From Bacteroidales bacterium (GTDB lineage Bacteria; Bacteroidota; Bacteroidia; Bacteroidales; F082), in the NCBI GenBank assembly GCA_017553625.1, contig JAFZKP010000047.1, positions 1 to 64,000 of the forward strand: a stretch of 64,000 nt of DNA. Reading direction: 5' to 3'. Below the pieces are notes generated by a model that saw only the letters and a list, made by a program, of their open reading frames with translations, ran no database searches and was not told the DNA's origin. Shown piece by piece: positions 46,024 through 54,081 of the stretch (within the stretch, counting starts at the first letter, position 1; each line of letters begins with the position of its first letter). Made by a program: the position numbers and the translations under genes.

Positions 46024-47499
46024 ATGGAAATAAATGCTTCTTATTGCTCCGACAAGTATCAGTATACGATGGGCAAGTCGTTCTACGACAATGGGATGAA
46101 GGACAAACGCGCTGTGTTCAACCTCTTCTACCGCAAGGCTCCGGACACCAACAACTGGGCTGTGGTGAGCGGCGTGCGTGAGGTGCTGAAAATGGTGGAA
46201 GGTCTAGGAAAAGCTGACGAAAGCTTCTTTGAGCAGTTCCTCCCTGGCGACGAATACGAAGAAGTTCGCAAATATTTCGCCACGATGAAGTTCACCGGCA
46301 ACATCTATGCCATGCGTGAAGGAGAAATCGCGTTCCCGAAAGAGCCAATCATTACCATTGAAGGTCCGATTATCGAAGCGCAAGTGCTTGAAACTCCTAT
46401 GCTTTGCATCATGAACCATCAGATGGCGGTGGCAACGAAAGCATCGCGTGTGACACGCAGCACTACCAAGCCTGTCAGCGAGTTCGGTAGCCGCAGAGCA
46501 CATGGTCCGTGGGCTGCAATCTACGGCGGAAAAGCAGCATTTATCGGCGGTTGCCAGAACACATCTAACATCGTCACTGGCGTTGAGTTCGGTTTTCCGG
46601 CATCAGGAACGATGGCTCACAGCTACGTGACATCGTTTGGCCCAACAGTGAAAGGCGAATACGAAGCATTCGACAAATATATTAAGACTCACAAAAACGA
46701 GGTGCTGATTCTCCTCGTCGATACATACGACACCCTTAAATGCGGTGTCAAAAACGCTATCAAGGCATTCAAAGCCAATGGAATAGACGACTCCTACCCT
46801 TACGGCTACGGCATCCGTCTCGACAGCGGCGACCTTACCTATCTTTCAATAAAAGCTCGCGATATGCTTGATGAGGCTGGTTTGAAGAATTGTAAGATAT
46901 TCGCTACCAACGCGTTAGACGAATATCTAATCACAGAACTTGAGCGTCAGGGTTGCAAGGTCGACAGCTACGGTGTTGGCGACGCAATCGCGACGAGCAA
47001 GCATAATCCTTGTTTCGGTAACGTTTACAAGCTGGTTCAGGTCGACGACATGCCTGTTTTGAAGCGCTCGGAGGAAAGCAGCAAGCTGATAAATCCTGGT
47101 TTCCAGATTACATATCGTATCATTAAAAACAACAAATTCAAGGTCGATGTGACTTGTCTGCGTGGCGATAGACTTGCGCAAGCCATTGAAAATCACGAAG
47201 AAATAACACTTCGCGATGAATATGACCCTTTAAAAACGAGAACCTTCCAACCAGGAGAATACGAATATCGCATCCTTCAGCCGCAGGTGATGAAAGACGG
47301 CAAATCAATTGTGGAGTACGTCTCGATTACCGAGAAGCGTAATTATTACCTCGACAACCTCGCCCACCTCGACGACACCGAGAAACGTCTCATCAACCCG
47401 CACTACTACAAATGCGACATCTCCGACGACCTTTACGATTTGAAAGAAAGATTGATTAACAATATCGTTAAGGAAATCGAAGAATTTGATAAAGAATAA
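46024..47499 (+). CDS. pncB: Nicotinate phosphoribosyltransferase
   Basis: 491 residues. YCSDKYQYTMGKSFYDNGMKD opens the NAPRTase fold; EFGSRRAHGPWAAIYGGKAAF, GGCQNTSNIVTGVEFGFPASG and IRLDSGDLTYLSIKARDML are diagnostic active-site segments. SGTMAHSYVTSFG holds the phosphorylated His region. It makes nicotinate mononucleotide from nicotinate and PRPP for NAD synthesis. A CYTH gene starts 3 bp downstream and an AlaX-like gene overlaps that, so the three likely form an operon driven by the box at 45997. Confidence 0.95.
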   Translation: MEINASYCSDKYQYTMGKSFYDNGMKDKRAVFNLFYRKAPDTNNWAVVSGVREVLKMVEGLGKADESFFEQFLPGDEYEEVRKYFATMKFTGNIYAMREGEIAFPKEPIITIEGPIIEAQVLETPMLCIMNHQMAVATKASRVTRSTTKPVSEFGSRRAHGPWAAIYGGKAAFIGGCQNTSNIVTGVEFGFPASGTMAHSYVTSFGPTVKGEYEAFDKYIKTHKNEVLILLVDTYDTLKCGVKNAIKAFKANGIDDSYPYGYGIRLDSGDLTYLSIKARDMLDEAGLKNCKIFATNALDEYLITELERQGCKVDSYGVGDAIATSKHNPCFGNVYKLVQVDDMPVLKRSEESSKLINPGFQITYRIIKNNKFKVDVTCLRGDRLAQAIENHEEITLRDEYDPLKTRTFQPGEYEYRILQPQVMKDGKSIVEYVSITEKRNYYLDNLAHLDDTEKRLINPHYYKCDISDDLYDLKERLINNIVKEIEEFDKE

Positions 47500-47502
47500 G
47501 TT

Positions 47503-47982
47503 ATGCTTCAGGAAATTGAAAGAAAATTTCTGATTAACGGTGACTTCAAAAAAGACGCTTACGGCTCTGTAAGAATCACCCAAGGATACATCAGCAGCGT
47601 ACCTCAACGTGTTGTGCGCGTGAGAGTTAAGGGCGAAAAAGGCTACATCACCATCAAAGGAGCCGCTGATGAAACCGGCGTTTCGCGTTTTGAGTGGGAA
47701 AAAGAGATTTCCTTGCAAGATGCCCAGTCATTGCTGCAACTCGCAGAGCCTGGAACCATCGACAAGACACGTTATCTGATTAAAAACACCGATGGCAAAC
47801 ACACCTGGGAAGTCGATGAGTTTCATGGCAATAACGAAGGCTTGGTGATGGCGGAAATCGAGCTCGAAAGCGAAAATGAGCATTTCGACAAGCCGAATTG
47901 GTTAGGAAAAGAGGTTACGGGCGATAAGAGATATTATAATTCATATTTGTCGAAGCAGCCGTATAAATCATGGACGAATTAA
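47503..47982 (+). CDS. CYTH domain protein (triphosphate tunnel metalloenzyme)
   Basis: 159 residues. The CYTH signature EIERKFLI (3-10) starts the protein, followed by TQGYISS (26-32), RVRVKGEKGYITIKG and DKTRYLIKN. The tunnel-lining EXEXK and Arg/Lys residues are present. It is cytoplasmic; bacterial relatives hydrolyse inorganic triphosphate or related compounds, but the substrate here is unknown. It lies 3 bp after pncB and overlaps the next gene by 13 bp. Confidence 0.92.
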   Translation: MLQEIERKFLINGDFKKDAYGSVRITQGYISSVPQRVVRVRVKGEKGYITIKGAADETGVSRFEWEKEISLQDAQSLLQLAEPGTIDKTRYLIKNTDGKHTWEVDEFHGNNEGLVMAEIELESENEHFDKPNWLGKEVTGDKRYYNSYLSKQPYKSWTN

Positions 47983-48425
47983 TCAACGAGCACAACAAGA
48001 AGGAATATCCGCCGATGCACACTGCGGAGCACATCCTGAACGGCACCATGGTTAAGATGTGGGGCTGCAAACGCTCATGCAAATCGCATGTTGAGCGCGA
48101 GAAATCGAAGCTCGACTATGTCTTCCCTCGCGCGTTGACACCTGAAGAGATAAAATCCATAGAAGACCACGTTAACGAGGTAATACAGAAAGACTTGCCT
48201 GTCACCATCGAATATGCAACCCAAGATGAAGTAAAACACCGATTCGACATGGAGCGCCTTCCTGACAATGCTTCAGATACCGTCCGCATTGTGAAAGTCG
48301 GTAACTACGACGAATGCCTCTGCGCCGGCGACCACGTTCAGCACACCGCTGAGATAGGAACTTTCAGAATTACAAGTTCAAGGTATCAAGATGGAATGCT
48401 GAGGTTGGTGTTCAGGTTGGGATGA
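47970..48425 (+). CDS. Stand-alone tRNA-synthetase editing domain (AlaX/SAD-like)
   Basis: 151 residues. HTAEHILNGTM gives the HxxxH zinc pair and CLCAGDHVQHT the CxxxH pair of the Thr/Ala-tRNA synthetase second additional domain. No catalytic synthetase domain is present. Such free-standing AlaX proteins hydrolyse mischarged Ser- or Gly-tRNAAla; the substrate here is inferred. The start overlaps the CYTH gene by 13 bp. Confidence 0.9.
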   Translation: MDELINEHNKKEYPPMHTAEHILNGTMVKMWGCKRSCKSHVEREKSKLDYVFPRALTPEEIKSIEDHVNEVIQKDLPVTIEYATQDEVKHRFDMERLPDNASDTVRIVKVGNYDECLCAGDHVQHTAEIGTFRITSSRYQDGMLRLVFRLG

Positions 48426-48537
48426 TTTTCGGACATCTGTTGACATCTATCTGACAAAAGTAAATCTTTTTATCAATCAAATTTAAGGTGACTTCCGGGC
48501 AAAGCCCGAACAACCACCTGATATTTAAAATGTCCTT

Positions 48538-48563
48538 CGATTGCGCATTTGCACGCGCAATCG
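48538..48563. repeat. 9-bp perfect inverted repeat directly after the FISUMP gene stop
   Basis: CGATTGCGC (48538-48546) and GCGCAATCG (48555-48563) flank ATTTGCAC. It abuts the stop codon of the 48564 gene on the minus strand. A hairpin at this spot is typical of DGR target genes, though a terminator-type hairpin is also possible; no T run follows. Confidence 0.65.
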
Positions 48564-49844
48564 TTAATCTTGGACGAGGCGCACGGATTGCCCGTAGCAC
48601 CGGCTGTAGTAGTCCATGTACACTTCGCTCGAATTGAAGTCGAGGTCCCATGCGTTCTCTGAGCTGTAGGGCGTGGACGACCAATAGTAGCCGTTGGAAC
48701 CCACGTAGTCCACGCTTCCATTGCAATAGCAGTAGCCCTTTGCGGGCAGAACGATTGAATTACCGTTTGGTCCTGTAACCTTATAACCGCTACCATTCCA
48801 AGTCAATTGGCACGAATTTTTTAGTTCCTCAAATTGCTCTTTGGTTGGCAGTTTGTTTCCAAATTTACTTACAGCTTGGTCGTATGTGTAAAAACCGCCC
48901 TCTTCATTTATATCTTTCCACAAAGTTCCACTTGGCAAGCCCAAATCCACAAAGCCTTGTGCCTTGAGACTTGCTAATCTTTCCTGTTTTGCTTGCTCCT
49001 CTGCTGCATTACGTTCTTGTTCTGCTTTAATTCTTGCTTGCCTTTCTTCCTCAGCCTTTCTCTCTTGTTCCATTACAGTCTGATAATCATCACCATCTGA
49101 AACAAGTAGGACCACACCTCTTCTGCTTTCGCGAGTCATATATTCACCGCTGCCAAGATAATTGTTGGCACGCAACAATGCCAATTCTTCATTGGTGGGG
49201 ATACGCCAGTTGTTGTAGCCATGCTGTGCCTGTCTGTTTATTTGGGCGATTACTGAGGTCGGCTCGGCTTGGAATTCTCCCAGCTCATTGGGGAATATCT
49301 TCAAATATCCATACAACACCTCAACCGCAGTGCGTTTTTTGGGACTTACAGGCACTACTGTTGTTGATGGCTTTGCTTGCACCGTAGGTCCTGGTGTTAT
49401 GGCTATTTTGGACGCCAATTTTGTTGCCACATTTTGCATACTGCTACGGTAGGACGACGTGGCAAAAGTCGCCCCTTCTGTAGCCGCTATAGTCCCACTT
49501 TCCACATTAATAACCCGTGCATCAACATTGTATTGGTTCATCACAACATTAATATCGCCAACCACGATTTTTGATACATTTAATATTTTTCCCACCCGAA
49601 CCATTTGACTTTGTGTCATATTTGAACGCTGGAAACCTTGTTCCTCTATAACCTTGTCAATTTGTGTTCGTTCCACCATTGTGTAACCTGAAGGTTGGAA
49701 ATAAGTGATAAAAATGGCAGAAATACCGTCAACATCTGATTGTGATATGCCGACACCTGCTTTAAATTCAAGCACTGCGCAACGCTGTGCCCTAATCGTC
49801 AGTGCAAAGATGCACATCAGGCTTAATAAAAATAGCTTTTTCAT
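48564..49844 (-). CDS. Exported CsgG/LpoB-like protein with C-terminal FISUMP (DUF1566-like) domain
   Basis: 426 residues. MKKLFLLSLMCIFALTIRAQ is a signal peptide. Residues 20-150 (CAVLEFKAGVGISQSDVDGI, TMVERTQIDKVIEEQGFQRS, VSKIVVGDINVVMNQYNVDA) form a CsgG/LpoB-like domain. A linker and an alanine/glutamate-rich coiled coil (about 265-295) lead to FVDLGLPSGTLW and a FISUMP-type domain ending YYWSSTPYSSENAWDLDFNS then YYSRCYGQSVRLVQD. This end is a C-type-lectin-like place where diversity-generating retroelements write variation. The last ~180 bp are more GC-rich than the rest of the gene. The structured RNA copy 2 lies in its leader. Role: probably cell-surface ligand binding. Confidence 0.8.
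   Translation of the reverse strand: MKKLFLLSLMCIFALTIRAQRCAVLEFKAGVGISQSDVDGISAIFITYFQPSGYTMVERTQIDKVIEEQGFQRSNMTQSQMVRVGKILNVSKIVVGDINVVMNQYNVDARVINVESGTIAATEGATFATSSYRSSMQNVATKLASKIAITPGPTVQAKPSTTVVPVSPKKRTAVEVLYGYLKIFPNELGEFQAEPTSVIAQINRQAQHGYNNWRIPTNEELALLRANNYLGSGEYMTRESRRGVVLLVSDGDDYQTVMEQERKAEEERQARIKAEQERNAAEEQAKQERLASLKAQGFVDLGLPSGTLWKDINEEGGFYTYDQAVSKFGNKLPTKEQFEELKNSCQLTWNGSGYKVTGPNGNSIVLPAKGYCYCNGSVDYVGSNGYYWSSTPYSSENAWDLDFNSSEVYMDYYSRCYGQSVRLVQD
48567..48750 (-). other. Candidate DGR variable region at the gene 3' end
   Basis: About 180 bp encode YYWSSTPYSSENAWDLDF... to the stop. Many codons end in C with varied first two bases (TAC, AGC, GAC, TGC, AAC), as expected when AAC codons of a template are altered at A. 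GC content rises sharply against the upstream coding sequence. No template repeat or reverse transcriptase was seen in this window. Confidence 0.45.
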
Positions 49845-49925
49845 TTTGTTAGATTTTATGTGAATAATATTGTTTTCAATCTATTCATTGTTAATTAGTT
49901 CTTTTGAGTTCTATTAGTCAAAACA

Positions 49926-50149
49926 ATAAAAAACCGTGAAACTTTTTGTTCCAAACCGAGGTTCTGGTAAAACCCTTAATGCAAACAAGAAAGCTCACGG
50001 TTAACTACCGCAAGCGTTTCTCACTTTCTCATGCATTAAGTTTTGAAATTTACCAGATTTCGGTTAGGCTAAGAAAAGCGAAAACGCCTTTTTAATATGT
50101 CTTTATACTTTATTTAACTGTCTGTTTCTTAATGTGTTTGTTTAATTTG
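49926..50149 (-). ncRNA. Structured RNA element, copy 2 (minus strand)
   Basis: It runs from initiation near 50149 to a T6 run (49928-49933). Compared with copy 1 the invariant pieces are AAATCTGGTAAATTTC, AAAGTGA and TTTACCAGAACCTCG. Helices with compensating changes are AACCG/CGGTT (copy 1 GAAGTCG/CGACTTC), TTAATGCA/TGCATTAA (TTAGTACA/TGTACTAA) and GCTTGCGG/CCGTGAGC (GTTCACGG/CCGTGAAC). AACCGTGA can alternatively pair with TCACGGTT next to the T run, as in copy 1. It precedes the CsgG/FISUMP gene by about 80 bp, and no separate consensus promoter was seen between them. Confidence 0.75.
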
Positions 50150-50155
50150 ACACTG

Positions 50156-50163
50156 CAAATTTA
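50156..50163 (-). promoter_or_regulatory. -7 promoter box for structured RNA copy 2
   Basis: TAAATTTG on the minus strand with TTGG about 22 bp upstream. Its distance to the RNA core matches copy 1. Confidence 0.65.
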
Positions 50164-50228
50164 CTAATTATCCTTGAATTTCCAAAACAAATTCTGTAAA
50201 TCTTGTTAATCCTGCCTGAAACCATGTT

Positions 50229-51434
50229 TCAATAAAGCATCCCGAACATCCATAATGGTATTCGGTTACCGTAGCCGATTTCCGTATCGTCAATAGCAAG
50301 GAAACTGTTTGGAACATCGGCAATCTGGTCAAATCCCTTTTTCTTTCCCCCAACTTCAAACAAATAATTGTCATTGATAATAAAATCGCCTTTTTTCGGA
50401 TATTTTACATCATGAGCCGTACGCCACTGACTCAAGAAAAATGTTTCTCGTTCATTACCCTTGTCAATTTTCGGACATAAAACATGCATCAGATTGGTGT
50501 TGCCCAAAAAAATCTTGTCAGGTTTGAAAAGATATTTATAGTTTTTCGTTTTAGATGTAAGCAAAGCCAATATCTGCGCCTTATCAAGAGCATAAAGCAT
50601 ACGCAAGCCCAATTCGTTGTTGGTTGAAAGTTGTCGCCAAAGCTCCGACATATTCGGCTCAAACGGTACATTCTCACATATAATCATCAATAATCGTTTT
50701 ACCTTTTGCATCGTATCAAACGAAACATTTTCAACCGCTGGCAAATCAGTGTCGATAACTACAGAAACAATCTCACGCAAACGGATTGGAAAGTCCTCTG
50801 GCACTTCATTGTAAAAAGGATAGCATCCGTGATCAAGATATGCCTCAAACAAAGGAGCTATCTTGATTTTTTTCACAATATCCATCGCATATCTGACATG
50901 ATCAAAAAGCAAATCATTAAGCGAAATCGCGTCAACATTTATAATACCTTCAAATGCAAGAAATTCACGAAACGACATCGCATATAGCGTATATAATGTC
51001 TGCCGTCGTGACAAGTCAACCTTTGCATTGTCCATAATAAGCAAAGAACTGCTCGTATAAACAATACTCATATCAGGATAATTGTCGTAAATGTATTTCA
51101 GATTGGCAGACCATTGGTCATAACGATGCACCTCATCAAGATAAAGACGAATAATCCCATGCTGGTTGGCCCAATCCACCAAATCCATAAGCGAATGCGA
51201 CGAAAACCACAAATCATCCAATGATGCATACAGCGTTTTATCAATATCTTCATAGTTTTCTAAAATATGCTGAAGCAACATTGTGGTTTTCCCAACACCA
51301 CGCGCTCCTTTTATGCCAATCAACCGCGCTTCCCAATTTATCTGTTCATACAAATAACGCTTGAAATATAAGTTTACCTTTGATATTTTACGATGGTAAT
51401 TATTTAACAAAGGCTGAAGTTCTACAATTTCCAT
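50229..51434 (-). CDS. AAA family ATPase (AAA_14/DUF4143 type)
   Basis: 401 residues. GIKGARGVGKTTMLLQHIL holds Walker A; IIRLYLDEVHRYDQWSANLK holds Walker B; VYTSSSLLIMDNAKVDLSRR and MSFREFLAFEG follow as in the family. A C-terminal nuclease-like segment (YPKKGDFIINDNYLFEVGGKKK) has a D...E-V-x-K element. It is a distant paralogue of the ATPase at 12901-14235. Function is unknown. It is divergent from nothing obvious and its stop lies ~65 bp before the RNA copy 2 promoter. Confidence 0.87.
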   Translation of the reverse strand: MEIVELQPLLNNYHRKISKVNLYFKRYLYEQINWEARLIGIKGARGVGKTTMLLQHILENYEDIDKTLYASLDDLWFSSHSLMDLVDWANQHGIIRLYLDEVHRYDQWSANLKYIYDNYPDMSIVYTSSSLLIMDNAKVDLSRRQTLYTLYAMSFREFLAFEGIINVDAISLNDLLFDHVRYAMDIVKKIKIAPLFEAYLDHGCYPFYNEVPEDFPIRLREIVSVVIDTDLPAVENVSFDTMQKVKRLLMIICENVPFEPNMSELWRQLSTNNELGLRMLYALDKAQILALLTSKTKNYKYLFKPDKIFLGNTNLMHVLCPKIDKGNERETFFLSQWRTAHDVKYPKKGDFIINDNYLFEVGGKKKGFDQIADVPNSFLAIDDTEIGYGNRIPLWMFGMLY

Positions 51435-51567
51435 AACCGTATTTTTTGTAAAATTTTAGACCGCAAATATACAAATTATATTTGAAACTACAAATATTTT
51501 TAATTTTTTATATTTTCAACTACAAATTATAGTCTATTTTTTACATATAAAACCATAAAATGGCAAA

Positions 51568-51594
51568 TAGAGATGTCATAATATGGCATCTCTA
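51568..51594. repeat. GTAGAGAC-family palindrome (TAGAGATG arms)
   Basis: TAGAGATG with inner TCATA pairs with TATGG and CATCTCTA, with one G-T. It lies in the 184-bp AT-rich spacer upstream of ribH's stop, where I see no gene. Confidence 0.65.
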
Positions 51595-51618
51595 CTAATG
51601 GCTATTGGCTAATGGCTG

Positions 51619-52080
51619 TTAAATCTGCTTCAGCAGATTCACCATCTCAATAGCAGTTGTCACTGCATCGTAGCCTTTGTTTCCAGCCTTTGAACCTGCT
51701 CTTTCAACCGCCTGTTCGATGCTGTCGGTTGTGAGAACACCAAAGATTACTGGGACTTCGGTCTGCAAACCGACTTGAGCGATGCCTTTTGTGGCTTCAT
51801 TTGCAACCATGTCGAAATGAGGTGTTGCACCACGGATAACGGCACCAAGGCACACGACTGCGTCGTATTTCTTGCTTGCAGCCATCTTCTTTGCCACGAG
51901 TGGAATCTCGAACGCGCCTGGAACCCAAGCGATATCAATGTTTTTCTCATCGCCGCCGTGACGTTTGAAAGCGTCGATGGCGCCACCTAACAGCTTGTTG
52001 GTGATGATTTCGTTGAAACGGCCAGCCACGATAGCGATTTTCTGGCCTTCAGCCAATAATTTTCCTTCTAATACGTTCAT
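51619..52080 (-). CDS. ribH: 6,7-dimethyl-8-ribityllumazine synthase
   Basis: 153 residues. [32 protein letters not shown] and [23 protein letters not shown] are lumazine-synthase signatures, with the catalytic His in the last. It condenses the pyrimidine from RibD with dihydroxybutanone phosphate from RibBA. It is the last gene of the rib operon, ~127 bp after ribBA; the spacer holds a palindrome and TAACTGA repeats and may carry processing or attenuation signals. Confidence 0.96.
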   Translation of the reverse strand: MNVLEGKLLAEGQKIAIVAGRFNEIITNKLLGGAIDAFKRHGGDEKNIDIAWVPGAFEIPLVAKKMAASKKYDAVVCLGAVIRGATPHFDMVANEATKGIAQVGLQTEVPVIFGVLTTDSIEQAVERAGSKAGNKGYDAVTTAIEMVNLLKQI

Positions 52081-52136
52081 AATTTTTTGATATTTAATTA
52101 TTTATGTTTAATTCTCACTGTTTTTTGTACTTAATT

Positions 52137-52156
52137 AGATGCGATGAATCGCATCT
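52137..52156. repeat. GTAGAGAC-family palindrome (AGATGCGAT arms)
   Basis: AGATGCGAT (52137-52145) and ATCGCATCT (52148-52156) flank GA. CTAC follows, as at the ends of the other copies. Confidence 0.7.
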
Positions 52157-52167
52157 CTACCAACATC

Positions 52168-52226
52168 TTAACTGACTAACTGAACAACTGATTAACTGAT
52201 CAACTGACTAACTGACTAACTGATTA
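52168..52226. repeat. TAACTGAC tandem repeats running into the ribBA 3' end
   Basis: The same degenerate 8-mer series as at 15802-15866. Its right end is read in frame as the last residues of RibBA (NQLVS) and supplies the stop codon. Confidence 0.75.
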
Positions 52227-53434
52227 ACTTCTTTCACGTGCAGCATGTGCCCCATTTTTTTATACTTTGTATATAGATAAAATGCGTCTTTTTCATTGCA
52301 AGTCATTTCAATCGGTTCTCGACCTACAATTTCTATGCCGTATCCTTCCAATCCGCTGATTTTCATTGGGTTGTTGGTCATCACGATGATTTTTTTCGCG
52401 CCTAAATCAGCCAAAATCTCAGCTCCTGTGCCGTAATCTCTTAAATCTGCAGCAAAACCGAGTGCGAGATTAGCCTCGACGGTGTCCATGCCTTTATCCT
52501 GCAAGGTGTAGGCTTTCAGCTTGTTAATCAAACCGATACCACGGCCTTCCTGGCGGAGATAAAGCAGCACGCCCCTGCCCTTTTCCTCGATACGGCGCAT
52601 CGCTTCGTGCAGCTGCTCGCCACAGTCGCAACGCATGGAGCCGAAAGCGTCGCCAGTCAAGCATTCAGAGTGTACGCGGCATAAAACCGGCTCGTCGGTG
52701 CTTAAATCTCCTTTCACCAACGCAACATGGTGCTCGCCAGTGATTTTGTCGACGTAACCGATGGCTTTGAATGTGCCGTATTTCGTCGGCATTTCCGCCT
52801 CAGTCACCTTCTCGACAAGAACTTCTGTCTTTCTGCGATACTTTATCAATTCGGCTATAGAAGTGATTTTCAAATTGTTGGCTTTCGCGAATTGCACCAA
52901 TTCAGTTGTGCGCATCATGGTGCCGTCTTCGCGCATGATTTCACAGCACAGACCGCATTCCTTCAATCCTGCCAGGCGCATCAAATCGACGGTAGCCTCA
53001 GTGTGGCCGCCACGTTTCAGCACTCCACCCTGACGGGCTTCAAGCGGAAACATATGTCCAGGACGACGAAAATCTTCAGCTCTTACGCCATCTTCAACCA
53101 CCTTGCGAGCAGTTATTGAACGTTCCACAGCCGAAATGCCGGTCGTGGTGTCCCTGTAGTCGATTGAAACCGTGAACGCGGTGCAGTGATTGTCAGTGTT
53201 TTCCACCACCATCTGGTTGAGTTTCAAGCGTTTGCATATATCCGAGCTCATCGGCATGCAAATCAATCCCTTGCCGTATGACGCCATAAAATTCACGTTC
53301 TCGACGGTCGCAAACTCAGCCGCACAAATCAAATCACCCTCGTTTTCGCGGTCAGGGTCATCAACCACGATGATCATCTTGCCGGCGCGAAGGTCGTCCA
53401 AAGCTTCCTCAATAGTATTAAAATCCTTGTTCAT
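52208..53434 (-). CDS. ribBA: Bifunctional DHBP synthase / GTP cyclohydrolase II
   Basis: 408 residues. The RibB half has [39 protein letters not shown]-like text ([17 protein letters not shown]) and [20 protein letters not shown]. The RibA half carries the zinc/GTP motif [21 protein letters not shown] (read as [18 protein letters not shown]) and [17 protein letters not shown]. It makes both starting materials of riboflavin. It starts 5 bp after ribE. The last residues come from a TAACTGA repeat. Confidence 0.96.
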   Translation of the reverse strand: MNKDFNTIEEALDDLRAGKMIIVVDDPDRENEGDLICAAEFATVENVNFMASYGKGLICMPMSSDICKRLKLNQMVVENTDNHCTAFTVSIDYRDTTTGISAVERSITARKVVEDGVRAEDFRRPGHMFPLEARQGGVLKRGGHTEATVDLMRLAGLKECGLCCEIMREDGTMMRTTELVQFAKANNLKITSIAELIKYRRKTEVLVEKVTEAEMPTKYGTFKAIGYVDKITGEHHVALVKGDLSTDEPVLCRVHSECLTGDAFGSMRCDCGEQLHEAMRRIEEKGRGVLLYLRQEGRGIGLINKLKAYTLQDKGMDTVEANLALGFAADLRDYGTGAEILADLGAKKIIVMTNNPMKISGLEGYGIEIVGREPIEMTCNEKDAFYLYTKYKKMGHMLHVKEVNQLVS

Positions 53435-53439
53435 TTATA

Positions 53440-54081
53440 TTAAAAATTATTATCTTTCAATAAGTTAAGCAGTTTTTCGTCGTGTTGGAACGTGATGTTG
53501 CCAACAAACTTTTCGATATATTTTCCAACGATGTCGTTCTCCAAATTCACGGTATCGCCAATCTTTTTCTTGGTTAAAGTCGTCGCATCCTGAGTGTGCT
53601 CAATAATCGAAACTCCGAAATCGAAACTTGTTACATCAGTGACTGTCAACGAGATGCCGTCAATAGTGATGGAGCCTTTCTCAACAATGTAACGCAAAAT
53701 CTCAGGTCGTGTTTCAATTCTGATTCTGACAGCCTTATCGTCTTTGGTCATTTTTGAGACAAAACCGATACCATCAATATGACCGGAAACTATATGTCCA
53801 CCGAAGCGACCATTGGCCAGCATCGCGCGTTCACAATTTACCAAATCATTGATTCTCAAATCTTTGAAATTGGTTCGGTTCATTGTTTCCGGCATCACGT
53901 CGGCTGTGTAAGAACTGTCATCAAAGGTTGTAACTGTCAAACAAACGCCGTTTGTGCAGATGCTGTCGCCGATATGGATGTCCTCCAAAATCTTCTTCAC
54001 TGCAATAGTCAGTTTGATGCTGTTTGCATGACGAACTATCGCCTTCACCTTGCCGATTTCTTCAATTATTCCCGTGAACAT
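53440..54081 (-). CDS. ribE: Riboflavin synthase alpha chain
   Basis: 213 residues. MFTGIIEEIGKVKAI opens the first lumazine-binding repeat; SICTNGVCLTVTTFD and NGRFGGHIVSGHIDGIGFV are catalytic-site segments. The second repeat begins near residue 100 with KGSITIDGISLTVTDV. It dismutates two lumazines to riboflavin. Its start lies inside the ribD 3' end (16 bp overlap), which indicates translational coupling. Confidence 0.95.
   Translation of the reverse strand: MFTGIIEEIGKVKAIVRHANSIKLTIAVKKILEDIHIGDSICTNGVCLTVTTFDDSSYTADVMPETMNRTNFKDLRINDLVNCERAMLANGRFGGHIVSGHIDGIGFVSKMTKDDKAVRIRIETRPEILRYIVEKGSITIDGISLTVTDVTSFDFGVSIIEHTQDATTLTKKKIGDTVNLENDIVGKYIEKFVGNITFQHDEKLLNLLKDNNF

Noticed and set aside
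43614-50149. Complete diversity-generating retroelement
   Set aside because: An Avd-like four-helix protein and a target-like gene exist, but no reverse transcriptase or template repeat lies in the window, and the two are 4 kb apart with unrelated genes between.
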